Source: Hamiltosporidium tvaerminnensis (taxonomy: Eukaryota > Microsporidia > Dubosqiidae). Taken from it: DNA of 64,000 nucleotides. The position numbers and the translations under genes are program-made. The number at the start of each line of letters is the position of its first letter. Position 1 is the first letter of the stretch. The notes beneath the pieces are model-generated. The model had not been told where the DNA came from, ran no database searches, and saw only the letters and a program-made list of their open reading frames with translations. This document shows positions 22,311 to 34,800 of this stretch, in pieces. The DNA lies in contig CM061256.1 in assembly GCA_022605425.2 (NCBI GenBank), positions 186,001 through 250,000 on the forward strand, read 5' to 3'.

Positions 22311-23489
22311 CTACCCAACAATCTTTTTCTCTTTATATACTTTTACTTCTGTTGGTGGCATACCTTCTAACACTTTATATTCTTCTTTAATCTTTTCATC
22401 AATTTCTTGTATTTGTTTATTAAGTCTTAACATATTAGGTTCAATTTTTTTTTCAAATTCTTCTTTTTTTTTAAACAATTCTTCTATGCATCTATCTATA
22501 TCTTGATAATTCTTAGGAAGATTAACTTGTACTTGATTAAGCAATGATATAAGACTAATAGGCATAGTAAAAGTTTGATGAGAAATTGGTATTTTTTTTA
22601 CTGCTTCTATTATACTATTAAAATTATCAGAATCTAATTTATATTTCTCTTCTATTAAATTATTACGTTGTATTTCATATTCTTTAATACGTATTTTTAT
22701 ATGTTTTTTTGATTCTTCGATTTCTGTTTGTTTTTTTATTTCTTGTAAATGCTTTTCGTATATTTCTTGCTTTTTTCTTATTTCTTCGTTTTGTTCTTTT
22801 CTTTTTGACATTAAATCTTTTTTCTTTTTGTTAAGGTCTTCTATCTTGTTTTCATAGTCAATTATAGAATTTGATTTTGTTTTTCCTTGGGTTTTTAGTT
22901 TTTCAAGTTCGGTTTTTATGCTTAAAATTTGTTCTTTTTCTGTTTTTATTTGAGTTTGAATTTCGTTTAATTCTTTGTTAAGTTTTTCAAGTTTTTCTTC
23001 GTATTTGGATAATTCTTCTTCTTTGGTTTTTATTGTGCCGAAACTGCGTTTTTTACGGGATATTTCTGAGAGTTGGCTGGCTATCATTTTTTCTTCTTGT
23101 GCTGTCACTTTCTTCTTAAGAAGGTGAGATTTTAAATCACTTTCTTGTTTCTCGAGCTGTGAGAAATTGTCGATGTGCAGTTTCTTCTTTTCTGAATGCA
23201 TCTCGTTTTTTAAGGAAGTGTAGGTAGGAAGAATTTCTTGCTTTTTTGATATTAAAGTGTTACGAATACTTAATGTTGCCTTATGGTCAGTTTCTAGTTG
23301 GTCTTTCTTCTGATATAACTGTGTACGAGGTGAATTCTCACGTTGAAGTGCTATTTCTGTAGATACTTTGCTTTCATAGTCTTTTACTGTTTCAACTATG
23401 CTGTTTATTTCACTGTTTATGCGTGAAATAGCGTCGAGATGTTCTTTTATGCCAGGGACACGTCTTCGTTGTTGTGTATTTTCAGTCAT
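22311..23489 (-). CDS. BFR1-like coiled-coil protein
   Basis: 392 residues from an ATG at 23,489. Most of the chain (about 10-290 and 335-380) is Lys/Glu/Gln-rich coiled coil. The segment LEKQESDLKSHLLKKK...EEKMIASQLSEISRKKRSF (about 115-160) resembles the core of fungal Bfr1, a polysome/ER-associated mRNP protein linked to secretion and nuclear segregation. Around 300-330 a short non-coiled stretch (ISHQTFTMPISLISLLNQ) breaks the helix. The protein is somewhat shorter than yeast Bfr1. Coiled coils give weak homology, so another coiled-coil family is possible. Confidence 0.7.
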   Translation of the reverse strand: MTENTQQRRRVPGIKEHLDAISRINSEINSIVETVKDYESKVSTEIALQRENSPRTQLYQKKDQLETDHKATLSIRNTLISKKQEILPTYTSLKNEMHSEKKKLHIDNFSQLEKQESDLKSHLLKKKVTAQEEKMIASQLSEISRKKRSFGTIKTKEEELSKYEEKLEKLNKELNEIQTQIKTEKEQILSIKTELEKLKTQGKTKSNSIIDYENKIEDLNKKKKDLMSKRKEQNEEIRKKQEIYEKHLQEIKKQTEIEESKKHIKIRIKEYEIQRNNLIEEKYKLDSDNFNSIIEAVKKIPISHQTFTMPISLISLLNQVQVNLPKNYQDIDRCIEELFKKKEEFEKKIEPNMLRLNKQIQEIDEKIKEEYKVLEGMPPTEVKVYKEKKIVG

Positions 23490-23493
23490 AAAA

Positions 23494-23504
23494 ATGGAGG
23501 GTCG
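23494..23504 (-). promoter_or_regulatory. CCCTCC signal before the BFR1-like gene
   Basis: On the coding strand CGACCCTCC lies 6-12 nt before the ATG, the same position as the CCC signals at other conserved genes in the window. Confidence 0.45.
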
Positions 23505-24115
23505 TAAAAAATAATATTTACATAAATTTTTAAAGGAGAAAAAAATGGGTCTTTTAATTTAAATGGAAGGTCTCAATTAAGAAAATAATATGAAAAAGGA
23601 GAATATAATAATTAAAAGAGAAAGGAAATAGAAGGGTAAAGTAATCGTTATTTAATAAGTAAAATGAGAATGTAATATAAGAATGATAATTAAATAAATA
23701 GAATGGAAGGGTAAAGTAATCGTTATATAATAAGTAAAAGGAGAATATAATAATTAAAAGAGAATGGGAGGAAGGGTAAAGTAATCGTTATATAATAAGT
23801 AAAAGGAGAATATAATAATTAAAAGAGAAAGGGAAGAAGGGTAATGTGGATGGAATATAAAAGAAAAAGGAGAATGTAATAATTGAAAGAGAAAGGAAAT
23901 GCAAGGGTAATATAATAAGTAAAAGGAGAATATAATATAAGAATGATAATTAAATAAATAGAATGGAAGGGTAATAAATAAGGAAAGGTGGGTAAGTATA
24001 ATAAGAAAAAGGAGAATGTAATAATATAAAGGAAAACAAGAATGAAGGGTAATATAAAAAGGAGAAGTAAAGGTAATATACTAGAAATATAAGTAAAAGG
24101 AGAATACAGTAGACT
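23505..24115. repeat. G/A-rich imperfect tandem repeats 5' of the BFR1-like gene
   Basis: Units of 55-70 bp contain GGAAGGGTAAAGTAATCG, AAAAGGAGAATATAATAAT and TTAAAAGAGAAAGG. On the gene's coding strand these are C/T-rich, the 5'-flank polarity. They mark the right edge of the gene compartment. Confidence 0.8.
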
Positions 24116-24469
24116 AATGTATATCTAAATAAAATATATTTTTAAGAAAAGGAAACACATGAATAACTTAATGGAATAAAAATATTTATATAAAATCAAA
24201 TACTAGTCTGTCTTTAATCAGGTATTTATTTATTTACTTAAGTTCTTTAAGTAAATAAAAATCCTTTTTAAAATACGAATTATTGACTATGGTTATATCA
24301 TATGAAAGCAGATTTATTGGTTTTTTTTGCTTGGCTTAGCCCTATCTTATTATGTCTTATCATATTAAACTCAAGTTTTTATGTTGTATGTGACGCTTAG
24401 TTACTTGTATGGTATTCGGTAATACTTTTTATTGAGTTACATCTAATTCTGTTTTTATTTAAAACTATT

Positions 24470-24850
24470 TTCAATCAAAAGAAATTGTTTCGACTGTCTT
24501 CTTAATATAATATACCTATTCTTATATATTTATAGGTATTTGAAGTCTTTTAAGTTATATCTTATGTTATTTTGTCACAATAACATCCCGGGTTTTACAT
24601 AAGGGATTATATCAACACTACACTTATAATTAATATTTTAAAATATTGATAATTAAATTCTTAATTATTGATATTTAGAGCAAATATTTATAAATGGATA
24701 ATTTATATATCCGTAAATTTTCTTAATAAGTTTGTTATTTAATATTTAAATATCGGATTTAGTCATAAATTACTTTATTAGGTGATTTTCATTTCGTTTT
24801 ATAGGGTTATTTTAGTATAATTGTTATCAAGAATCTTAAAAAAATGACTC
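24470..24850 (-). mobile_element. Decayed R2-like element fragment
   Basis: On the plus strand GAAATTGTTTCGACTGTCTTC and ATTTTGTCACAATAACATCC match 18,560-18,690 of the broken element. Weaker similarity extends towards 24,850 (TTATCAAGAATCTT). It is old and gapped, with no open frame. Confidence 0.7.
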
Positions 24851-25544
24851 ATCATTATTTCTGATAATATAAATCTGTAATAAAGTTTCAATATGTTTAT
24901 TACTCTTTGTACTGTCTGATGTGGAAATGCTCACTCTGTTTATTACTCCTTGTATTGTCTGATGTGAAAATGCTCAATCTGTTTCACGCTTAGTTATACC
25001 AACTGCAATACTGATATTCTAATGTTTCTATAATATTAATACTCTGTTATTTATTTAAGAATATATTTTATATTTGATTTGAAAGATGTGTGCGTTGAAA
25101 ATGGATTTAAATTTAATTCCTTTGGTAATTTAAAGAGATTTGAAGTATCTATTTAAAATTTTTCTAACTTTATTTATCTTAGAATAAATATTTTGTTTCT
25201 GTTTTTTTGCAATAAATTTATTTTTGTATTTATTTTAAGTTTTACTTTGGTATTCACAATTAAATATATTGTAAGAATTAAAAAAATTGGTATATCGTTA
25301 TATCAGCATCAAAATGCGATTGCAAAAATAGTGATTTACATTCTTTTATTTGTTTCATCGGGTATATAAACTTATACTAAAAGAAATTGTCCCGAATATA
25401 GCTTAAATATGAACGTATAATTCATATAAGTTATATTTATTTGTTTTAAGTTTAAATATATATAATTTAGAATTATGAAAAAACAATATTAAAGTGTAAT
25501 TCTAAACAATAGAACTATAAAAAAATATTAAATTTCAGCACTAA

Positions 25545-25800
25545 TATGTGTGTCTATGAACTTCATTTCATGAAAACCAGGGTTATTGTACCAAAAACGT
25601 ACCAGTACTACTACAAATTTGCACCATAGCTCTTAAGAGACCAAGCTTCCTTAACGATTTTTCAAATTTATATTATTTTGTTTCTGTTTTGTAACAATAT
25701 GGTTTTTTGAGATAAGAGGTTAGCTCTATGTTCAACCCTCCTTCTTATCTGGGCTTGAAATCGACAGAGCAGTAATCCTCGTATCTCCGGTAGTTATCCA
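25545..25800 (-). mobile_element. Non-LTR untranslated-region fragment
   Basis: The blocks ATGTTCAACCCTCC, TCTGGGCTTGAAATCGACAG and GTATCTCCGG match 53,995-54,430 and resemble untranslated leaders of APE-type non-LTR elements. No coding part is attached. Confidence 0.6.
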
Positions 25801-27307
25801 GAACATAACAATTTTAAATGTAAATTAGTACTTAAGTCACACAATTGTGTTTAAATAAGATTAATTTAAAGTTCTAAGTATTTTAAAATCACTGTCTTGT
25901 TTAAATGTTAGTTAACTTTTTATTATGAATTATAACAACAATTATCGGTAATAAAAAAAATTTTGTGGATAACTCTTTAATCATTGGTCTTTCTCGGATG
26001 ACACACGAACTAATAAAGTTTTGTGTAAAAAGTACAAAAAAAATGACGGATCTACTAAACTCTTCCATTTGCTCAGAATATTATGTTTCATGATAGTATT
26101 AGAAAAAAAATTACTATCAAAAATTCAAATTGTAAATTGTAATGTTAAATTGAAACAAATATTTATTGTAAAATCAATTTAAATATAAAAGGAATACAGA
26201 TTGCAATCGTTTACGGTGCTTAATTTATATTAGGGCTTGAAATATATAATAAATGCCTTAAAATAAAGTATAATATATATCAAAAATATAAGATATAAAT
26301 TATATATTAAATTTGTTTTTTTAACCAGAAAACCGATGCATACGCAGTTAAAAATTCTAATTATTGTGTATAAGATTGGTAATAAGCATTTGATACCCGA
26401 GCTTATCTTTTATGTGTTTATATTTTAGATGATCTTGGGCATTTTGGAATTCTTAAGTACAAAAAAGATTTTAGTTCCATCTTATTATACTTAAATGAAA
26501 ATAGATATGTCGAATTAGAACTATCATTGCATATGATTTTATGAATCTATTGGATATAGTTAAACATAAATCTTAGAAACTTTAACTAAAAGCTTCTGTT
26601 CTTCCATTATTACTAATAAAATAATATTACATAAGAATAGATTTATATTTCAAGGTGGAAATGTCATATAATATTTAAAAATATAAATGAAAAATGCTTC
26701 TTCCAGCAATAAATTTATCGAATTTTTAGCGTTCATATTTAATAAAAAAAATAAAAGTTTTTTCTTTTTCTATTTTTGGTTTATTAACATATTTACTTTA
26801 AAAATATTTTTTCTAATCGACAAATATGACTTAATAAAAAGATATATCATAATGTAAACACCATAGTGGCTATATTTAGTCAATAAAAGGGTATTTTATA
26901 TTGATTTACGCATAGAGAATATTTTTTAAAAATTATATGACAGGTTGATTTACACAATAAAAAAGAGATATTATTTTATATGTACAGCGTTTTAACAGAA
27001 AAAAGATTGGAATTAATTAAATTGGTTATTTTAGTAGAAAAAAATCAAAGAGAATATGATTAAGAAAGAATTTAAAGCATGTCTATTAGATTTTATTGTA
27101 TAAGTCATTTTTGTTATAATTTGCAATAGAATACACTAAAAAACATATATTAAGTAGAAAAGAAGATATTATGACAATATAACGACTTATTAATCACCAT
27201 AGAGTACAAAAAAGACGATAAAAAGATTTTTTATGATTAAATATTTCTACTTTTTAAAAAAATATCAATCTATTTATATATTTCTTAATGAATATTTCCC
27301 CTACAGA

Positions 27308-29659
27308 ATGAATGCATTTAATTCAAAATTATTTCATCGTTTAATTTATATATTATATTTCTTAATTAGAATAAATAATATAGCAACTCGAAAATTTACT
27401 TTTATCTTCAGAACAAACGAAGATTCGCAAATTTTATTTTATGAGATGGAAAAGAATGAAAAAAATGAGGAAGAAGAAGCAGATGAAGAATTTGAAGAAG
27501 ATTACGAAATTAAAATATTACATGGATATGAGAATAACTACTATGATATTTCAAAACCTTTTTTTATCTATTCTAAAGAAAACTTAGTAAATTTTGAAAT
27601 ATTAGACTCAATCCTGCCTATGAATACATCGAAAAATGAACATAAAAGTGGAATTATAGAGTGTAGATATCAATTATCATGTTTTTTAAGATTGACCAGA
27701 GACGTGACCGAAGTCACAAATAATTTGAATATACAACAGTTTAAATATATTCTGATGACTTTGAAATTTTTAAAGGCAGTAGAAAATAAAAATATTACAA
27801 AGCTGCTACAAGTTTTAATTTTTAATAACTTTTTTTATCAAAAAGACTATAAATTAAGAAATTATAATCTTCATCTTATTCAAATTTTAAATTCTAGTTT
27901 CTTTACACAGATAGATTTCCATCTTAAAAAGAATATAATGTCAAGTTTCCTTAATAGCTTAATGATTAGATATGATTTTTACGACGAAAATTTAATTATT
28001 TTTAAAAATTCCAAAGAACTTTTTGATTATTCTATGTTTAGCGAGCATATTCCCTATAAAAATTTAATGATAAACAATTTTGATGCATTTTGTAGTGTAG
28101 AAAATATTTTAAGAGACTCCAATGTTCTAATTATATTTCAAATTCTATTAAAAGAAATAAATATAAAATCACTTATTCTAAACAATTTCTTTCGACATTT
28201 AAATCCTGATGAAAATTTCGCTTTTTTGATTTCTAAAATAGAAATCTTTAAAGCCTTTACTATTTCGAATTATAAAATCCCTGCTAGTCCGTTTTTTCTA
28301 TTCTGTCTCATAGTATCTATTAATAATAATATAGAATATTTAAGATTAGAAAATATTTCGTATTGTAGATTAAATCTTAGAGGTTTATTGGAAGGAAAAA
28401 AACTTAAAGGATTAATCTTATCTAAGATAGGTTTAACCGAAAATGCTTCACTGATTAATGAGTCTAGAAATGTATATGAAACAATAGAATATATTGATAT
28501 TCAAGGCGTTTTTCTAAACCACTCTATTTGGCATGAAATATTTCAATCTACGAATTCCAGTAAAATTATACTTCATTTTAATAATTCTGATATAGAAGAA
28601 ATCTTTATAAACAATCTTAAAAAATTTGAAATCCAGAAGAATAGTGTTTTGTACTTGGAAATAAAATTCAATTCCAATACTCTACCGAGAGGATTTTGTA
28701 ATTCTTTAATACATTTTAAGAATTTAAAAACTTTAAAACTTGATGGATATATAATATATGAAGATACAGAATCTCTTTTATATAAAGCAATATATTATAT
28801 GAAGGAATTGGAATGCCTTGTGTTGTGCCAGAATTGTCGAAATACAAAACCATACATTTTCTTGCTTCAAAACTCAAAAATTGATTGTTTGGATATACAA
28901 AGCACATCTAATAATAACGATGCTATAATGATTGAGTTTTTTAGACTTCATAAGTCAATGACAAGAATTTCTATTAAAGATGCCAAAGTTAGTTCATTAT
29001 GTTTAAAAGAAATATTCAAACAAAAAAATTTAATACATTTGTGTTTAGATATTGATATTCTGCCGCCTCAGGTGGATCAGGAATCTCTGACTTTCAAGTC
29101 AAAAAATATTCATAACCTAGATTTATGTAATAATACTTTGAAATATATTGAAGGGGTAGATATACTTTCTAAACTATATCGTGTACACACCTTGCGTATA
29201 TCTAAATGCAATCCACCACCAGGTTACCTCTCGAAATTAAATAAAAAATGTAATTCATACGTAAAAATACTTACATATGAATACGGTATTTTAGATTTTG
29301 ATGATCTAAATAGAATTGGAAAACTCGGAAATCTGTTGAAGCTAAATTTACTTGGCTGTAAATTCTCTGGTTGCAGTTTTTTCGATCTAGTAACTAGTTG
29401 CAAATTTTTTAAGAGTCTAAAAACGATAAATCTTTTGAATTCAAATATTAAAATGAAAGATTTTCAATGTATGAAACGATTTAAGAAACTTAAAAGGGCA
29501 GTGTTTAGCTTTACGGAATTTAATTTACTAACTTTGAAAAATTCTTTGGCTTCTTTACAGATATGTAAATTAAAATTTCATACTATGTTGGAAGATTCTA
29601 ATTACAATGAATTTTGCTTATATCTTAATGAAAGCAATATTTATATACTCCGAGGGTAA
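27308..29659 (+). CDS. LRR-like secreted-type protein, paralogue A
   Basis: 783 residues from the ATG at 27,308; a second in-frame ATG at 27,233 would add 25. The downstream start is preferred because it aligns with the start of paralogue B (784 residues, 49,924-52,278). Residues 8-22 (FHRLIYILYFLIRIN) look like a signal-peptide core, then an acidic stretch (EEEEADEEFEEDYE). Shared landmarks with B are F.YSKEN, CRYQLSCFLRLTRDVTE and LMTLKFLKAVENKNI. The second half has irregular leucine-rich units (LKGLILSKIGL, LKNLKTLKLDG, LGNLLKLNLLGCKF). Function is unknown; secretion into the host is possible but not shown. It has no CCC signal upstream. Confidence 0.85.
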   Translation: MNAFNSKLFHRLIYILYFLIRINNIATRKFTFIFRTNEDSQILFYEMEKNEKNEEEEADEEFEEDYEIKILHGYENNYYDISKPFFIYSKENLVNFEILDSILPMNTSKNEHKSGIIECRYQLSCFLRLTRDVTEVTNNLNIQQFKYILMTLKFLKAVENKNITKLLQVLIFNNFFYQKDYKLRNYNLHLIQILNSSFFTQIDFHLKKNIMSSFLNSLMIRYDFYDENLIIFKNSKELFDYSMFSEHIPYKNLMINNFDAFCSVENILRDSNVLIIFQILLKEINIKSLILNNFFRHLNPDENFAFLISKIEIFKAFTISNYKIPASPFFLFCLIVSINNNIEYLRLENISYCRLNLRGLLEGKKLKGLILSKIGLTENASLINESRNVYETIEYIDIQGVFLNHSIWHEIFQSTNSSKIILHFNNSDIEEIFINNLKKFEIQKNSVLYLEIKFNSNTLPRGFCNSLIHFKNLKTLKLDGYIIYEDTESLLYKAIYYMKELECLVLCQNCRNTKPYIFLLQNSKIDCLDIQSTSNNNDAIMIEFFRLHKSMTRISIKDAKVSSLCLKEIFKQKNLIHLCLDIDILPPQVDQESLTFKSKNIHNLDLCNNTLKYIEGVDILSKLYRVHTLRISKCNPPPGYLSKLNKKCNSYVKILTYEYGILDFDDLNRIGKLGNLLKLNLLGCKFSGCSFFDLVTSCKFFKSLKTINLLNSNIKMKDFQCMKRFKKLKRAVFSFTEFNLLTLKNSLASLQICKLKFHTMLEDSNYNEFCLYLNESNIYILRG

Positions 29660-31174
29660 TGCGATAATTCGATTTATTATTACTGATGAGGAAGTGATAT
29701 TTTTGTAATTAAAAATATTTAAATAAACTTTAATAAATTAAAATTCAATATAAGATAGTTATATATTACACAATTTTTTTTTCTTAAAAACTTAATTTTA
29801 GATATTAAGTAAAATATAAAAGATTTATGTTTGTTAAATTTTAATTTTGCACTTTGACTTTTGCATGGCACTTATTTTGTCTAACTCGTTAAGGACGAAG
29901 TATAAAATAAATTGGTTTATAAACTATTGTAGTACAACGACAGACACTATAACAGAAAAAAATTTCTACTTTAATGAACAAAAGTAAAATAACTTCAATA
30001 ATAAGTAAATTTGTATTTGTCACTGCAGACAATTTTTTTAATGAAAATAATTTAAACAGTTTCTAAATTCTGTAAAAACAGAATTTATGATTTTATACAA
30101 ATTTAATACAAGGAATCTATTATCGAATTATTTTAATTTATTAAGAATATCTAATTAAAGAATAGTAGCAATTTAGAATGATATACACTAACATTCAAAT
30201 AACCGTAGTCAAAAAACCCATCGTATATTTTTCATGATTTCAATTTAAAACTTTTACATTTTAAATAGTTAAAATTTTTTAAGAAATACTTTTGGTCTCG
30301 GCAGATTTTGCTGTATTTATATGCATAGTCTTGCAATTTAAACAAATCAAAAATATTTTTCTTCGCCAGACAAGTAATCATTAGTTCTTCCATAGTTTTC
30401 TTTTAGAAATGGATCTTTGGATTCATAATATAGATTAAAATATTTTTATATCTAATAATTTGGTTTTATGATTCGGCATTTATTTTCGATTCAGCCTATT
30501 TATGAAAATAGCTATTTAATTCAATAATCAGTAGATTGAATTGCGTCGAAATAACTTCTTTTTGCTGTATATAATAAGCATTTTCAGTAAATAATACATA
30601 GAAAGCGTAGAAACTTATTAATCTAAGAAATAAAATCGCCGTACATAATCTAATATCTGCTATTTATTTGATTTACTTTTAGAAAAGGTATAGTATTTTA
30701 TACAGAGTCATAAATTATTTAAAGATTTTACTAGCATAATAATTCGTAAATGTAGGAATCTATTTCGAACGCCATTATAGGGAACTAAAATTTCATTATC
30801 TTAGATTTTGGTGTTATGACATAATTCAAACAATCTACTCCTGTTAAGTAAATATTTCCATTTTACGTATTTAAGAGTAATTGAATCTAGTTCTGATATA
30901 CCAAAGAGATATAATTTAGCGGTTTGTGATAATTTTGCTCGGTTAGGTATATTTAATTGATTGAATTTTAAAAAAAATCTAAAATGATTAAAATAAGAGA
31001 ACTTGAAAAATTGATATCGATGTTGTCTGGTGTGTCTTGTATAAATATCTTAAAAATAAAATTTTCGCAAAATATTTTGAAATCAATAGGCCAAGAAATC
31101 ATTGAATTTATCTCTAACATACAAAATGTACTTTTAATGAGAATATAAATATCTGTTATACTTTATTTAAAGTA
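29660..31174. other. AT-rich spacer
   Basis: No intact gene. One possible remnant at 30,801-31,049 (minus) is listed separately. Confidence 0.5.
30801..31049 (-). pseudogene. Possible remnant ORF without a start codon
   Basis: Eighty-two codons stay open between stops, and the reading (NQLNIPNRAKLSQTAKLYLF then LKYVKWKYLLNRSRLFELC) has a balanced, protein-like composition unusual for chance AT-rich DNA. There is no ATG and no family is recognised. It could be the tail of a dead gene or element, or chance. Confidence 0.25.
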
Positions 31175-31885
31175 CACATCTTTTTAAAATAGTGGCAAGT
31201 GTTATATTTGTTTTTATGACATTAACGCAGTTTTAGGTTTAACATAAGTGACTGCTACCCCAACACTCTATCGGTAACCCCTGCGATACCTACATCCCAA
31301 AGCCTTTCATCTACCAGGTGTGTAGAACCTAATTAATAGGCGAGGCAGTTGCCCGGAGTTCGTTAATGTCCGTTGCATGGAGTGTGATCGAAGGCTGAAG
31401 CCTCCCCTAGGCTCCCCTAAGACTATGCAGCATTCCCACTTGTTCTACACTTCCTGAACCCAATAAACTTCTAGCTAAGATATATTTCAGAGATTTACAT
31501 GGGGTCCACCTAGACAGTGCAATGTCATACCAACAGGTATAACCTGCTAGTTAGCTTTCCTGGCTTTAAATGGTTGTTTGTTTTGTATCTCTCAGGCGCT
31601 AAGTCTTCTAACCCGAGTGAGCAAGGCTAGGTTTCCATGCTTTTACATGGCAATTACCTACATGTTCAGCTGCGGTCTGCAATCTGGCTACATAAAAAAC
31701 TAAAAATAAATTTGTAGAAAAAGTTTCTCCATTTCTTAGACCTATTCTCCTCATAACAACTCCCATGGAACAACCGAAGATGTAGTGTAGTTGTATTTCC
31801 ACCAAAAATCAAACAATGACCTCGCACCAGTTTCACACACTCATTGCCAAGCAGAAAGTTTTTTGTGTCGTTATCCTCCCTCCAC
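31175..31885 (-). mobile_element. 700 bp dispersed repeat, copy 2
   Basis: A full-length, well-conserved copy in reverse orientation. It has the outer blocks GTGGAGGGAGGATAAC (5' end, at 31,885) and TTTTAAAAAGATGTG (3' end, at 31,175). It shares the ORF stretch GLRNGETFSTNLF and AKAWKPSLAHSG-like coding with the 45 kb copy, supporting descent from a common source. Confidence 0.85.
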
Positions 31886-34800
31886 TATAAACATCAGTTA
31901 TATATATTTATAAAAAAATATATACATATGTTATAAGATTACTAATAGCAATGTTTGAAACTTTAAGTTTAGTTGGTAATTTATTGGTGGAATTTAAATT
32001 TTTAATGAGACTGCATTTGAAATGATCAAAAATATATAGATATTTTATTTTTAATTTAAGAAAAAAATAGACTGCAAAGAACAAAATAGGCTAAAGTATC
32101 AATCAAAACAAGTGATTAAAAAAATATCACACACTTACACCTATTTATCAGCAATTTCTTTTACAACAAAACAAACCTTCCACCTAGCTAAAACCGAAAT
32201 AAACACCCGTTACGAGCCTATGATATTTTTTTTGCCAACATATTCTATCATTCATCGGCTTTTAATACATAAATAAAGAATATGGAAACCCTAACTTGTC
32301 ATATAGATTTTATAAAAAAAAATAAGCAAAAAAAACCAGCCGAAAAGGCTTATTACATAACAGGCAATAAGTAGAAATGGCTTTCCGATAATAATCATTT
32401 GCTGTATACAAAAAGTTTTTAAAAACAAGACATAGTTATAAAGAAATCACAAAGAAAATCAAGTTCACATGTGCCTTTATTTTAAAAAGAGAAACACACG
32501 ATGAACTGTAAACTTGAATGAGTCAAAAATAAGGTTCATATTAACGATAAATTGCCAGCTTTACCCTGGTTACCTTGGTTTGATTAGAACGGTTAGCATA
32601 TAACTTTAAGGGATAGAAATTGAAGCGATTTAAAAAATATCTTTGAATGAAAATCGAAAAAAAAATGTTCAAAGCAGAACTGTGCTAAATGACAGGCTAG
32701 ACATAAAATGCGGTAAAATACTAATATTTTGTCGAAATTTATCCAATTTCTTACAAACACTAAAGATTTAAATATATTGACAGTATTGTACAGCAGAAAA
32801 CTTATGCCTTGGCGTTCTACCGATAGAGATTATCCTAGTTCCGCCCGAAAGGACACTTAGTAAATAAAAATGCTTGGAGGAACTTAAAAAGACAGCGTTT
32901 GCAAGCTTTTTTTCCCTAGAAAAGCCAATAAAGCATAACCGAAAAACCTAGAAGTCGCCTTGTAAAAGTTTAAATCAAACACCCAAAAACAATCTTTTTG
33001 CGGTTCTAGCCTTGAAGAATAAGTCTTTGGATTTTTTTAGAAAAAATTAGATCAATAGAAAAGGAAGCAACTTGATAAACTGCTTATATTTTCACCTATA
33101 ATAAGGTCAACTTAATGTAGGTTCTCTGAGTATTTCATATTAAGCATCTGGATAATTGTGAAGTTATTGGGGATTTTGATCGAAAATGTAGGAAAATAAT
33201 ATCGACTAGTCAAATATATATACCATGATGAGATTTATGGGAATATTTTAAGCCATGGATTCTTAGATTGATTATTATATAAATATAATAAACTAGCTTA
33301 CCTACCGCGCATTTCCTCGACAATAAAAGAAAGTAAATTCAAGTTTAAAAAAATAGAAACATACATTAGTTTATTTATTTAAACAATATTTATTTTCGTT
33401 TGATATCAAACACTAATATTCTTTGTTTCTGTTTTGGTATCTAAAAGAAAAAACTAGAAGAAATTTTCACAAAAAAAGTGCTACATGGAGTTGTCATATG
33501 AGAAGCACAATTCAAGCAAATCTATTTTACACACTGCAGCGTTTATCTGTATGTTTTATTGACTTTTTAAAAGTGTGTTGTAAGGACACTTACTTATTCA
33601 AAGGGATTACCTTTTAGAACTTTGAAATGAATGGGAACAGTAAATTCTCATTAATACTAGATGTATATCCGTAAAAATATTTACTGAATTACACTTGCAC
33701 ATAACACCTATCCTATTTTTCCGTATCACCAACACCCTTTAATACATTACAATCTATATTAACAACCGGTTAACCCATCACAAATTTACCAGCACCCTTT
33801 AGACCAAACTTTCATATTACCATCCTTCAAGATACTACGCTATTTATAAGCACCATTCAAATTTAATCAACCCTATTAATACCTTCTATAAAAATTCCAG
33901 CATAGATTTTTTAGTTTATTCTACCTTTGTGATGAGATTATACCTTTATCTTAAAAAATAACAACCTTCATTTACAGTCTGTAAACACACACACACAAAG
34001 ATATACACATACATACATTTATTTATATATGTAGATTATATCCCTATATGGAAACTGATAGAATTAATCGTATAAATTGATTTTTTTATAAATTAAATTT
34101 GGAGCATACGCAATAATATTTTTAATGAGATAAGAATTAGGAAAAACATATCAAGATATTCACTTCTACCAAAAGAAAAAAATAGACTCTAAAAGGCACG
34201 CTAAATAATACACCGATTGCAGAAAAATACTTACATAATAAGCCCATAAAATTTAGCGAAAATCATATGGCAAAACTGTCTAAAATTCTATGAAAATAAA
34301 CAGTCGCAAGAGTTTAAGCAAAATTTTCAGTAAGATCTATGCAGCAGCTATAAAAAATGGTTCAAAATATAACACAATATAAAATGTAAAAAGTCATTAT
34401 CGAACGACGTTTTATGTTGTAAAAATAAAATGATTTAAGATTTACTGCGATCTTTATGAAAAATTTCATTTTAATTTTCTTGATTTAAAATCTAAGGTTA
34501 TTATAGCAACAATTTAATATTGCAGATTTATTACTCAATAAAGTCAAATCAAATCACAAGGGAAACCTTCAAAAGTTATATAAGCGAAGAAATTGAAATT
34601 AAGTTTACTTTTAGTGCTATGATAGATTCTCTGGGCAGCAATAACAGGGATAATGCGCCAAATCGGTAATAGATACGATACTTGTTCTAACCAAACCCAT
34701 TTTTTATGTGTATTGGTCATTATAAGCTTATTTTTATAACGTTTCAGGGTCTAGACTCGGTAACAAAGGAAGTAAAATCCTTTTTTATATATGTTTAAGG

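Larger units (their letters stand above)
24116..27307. other. AT-rich gene-free region
   Basis: No intact gene is seen on either strand. Two decayed retroelement pieces are annotated separately (24.5 kb and 25.5 kb); the remainder has no recognisable repeat. GGGTGTT/AACACCC motifs are absent here. Confidence 0.6.
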
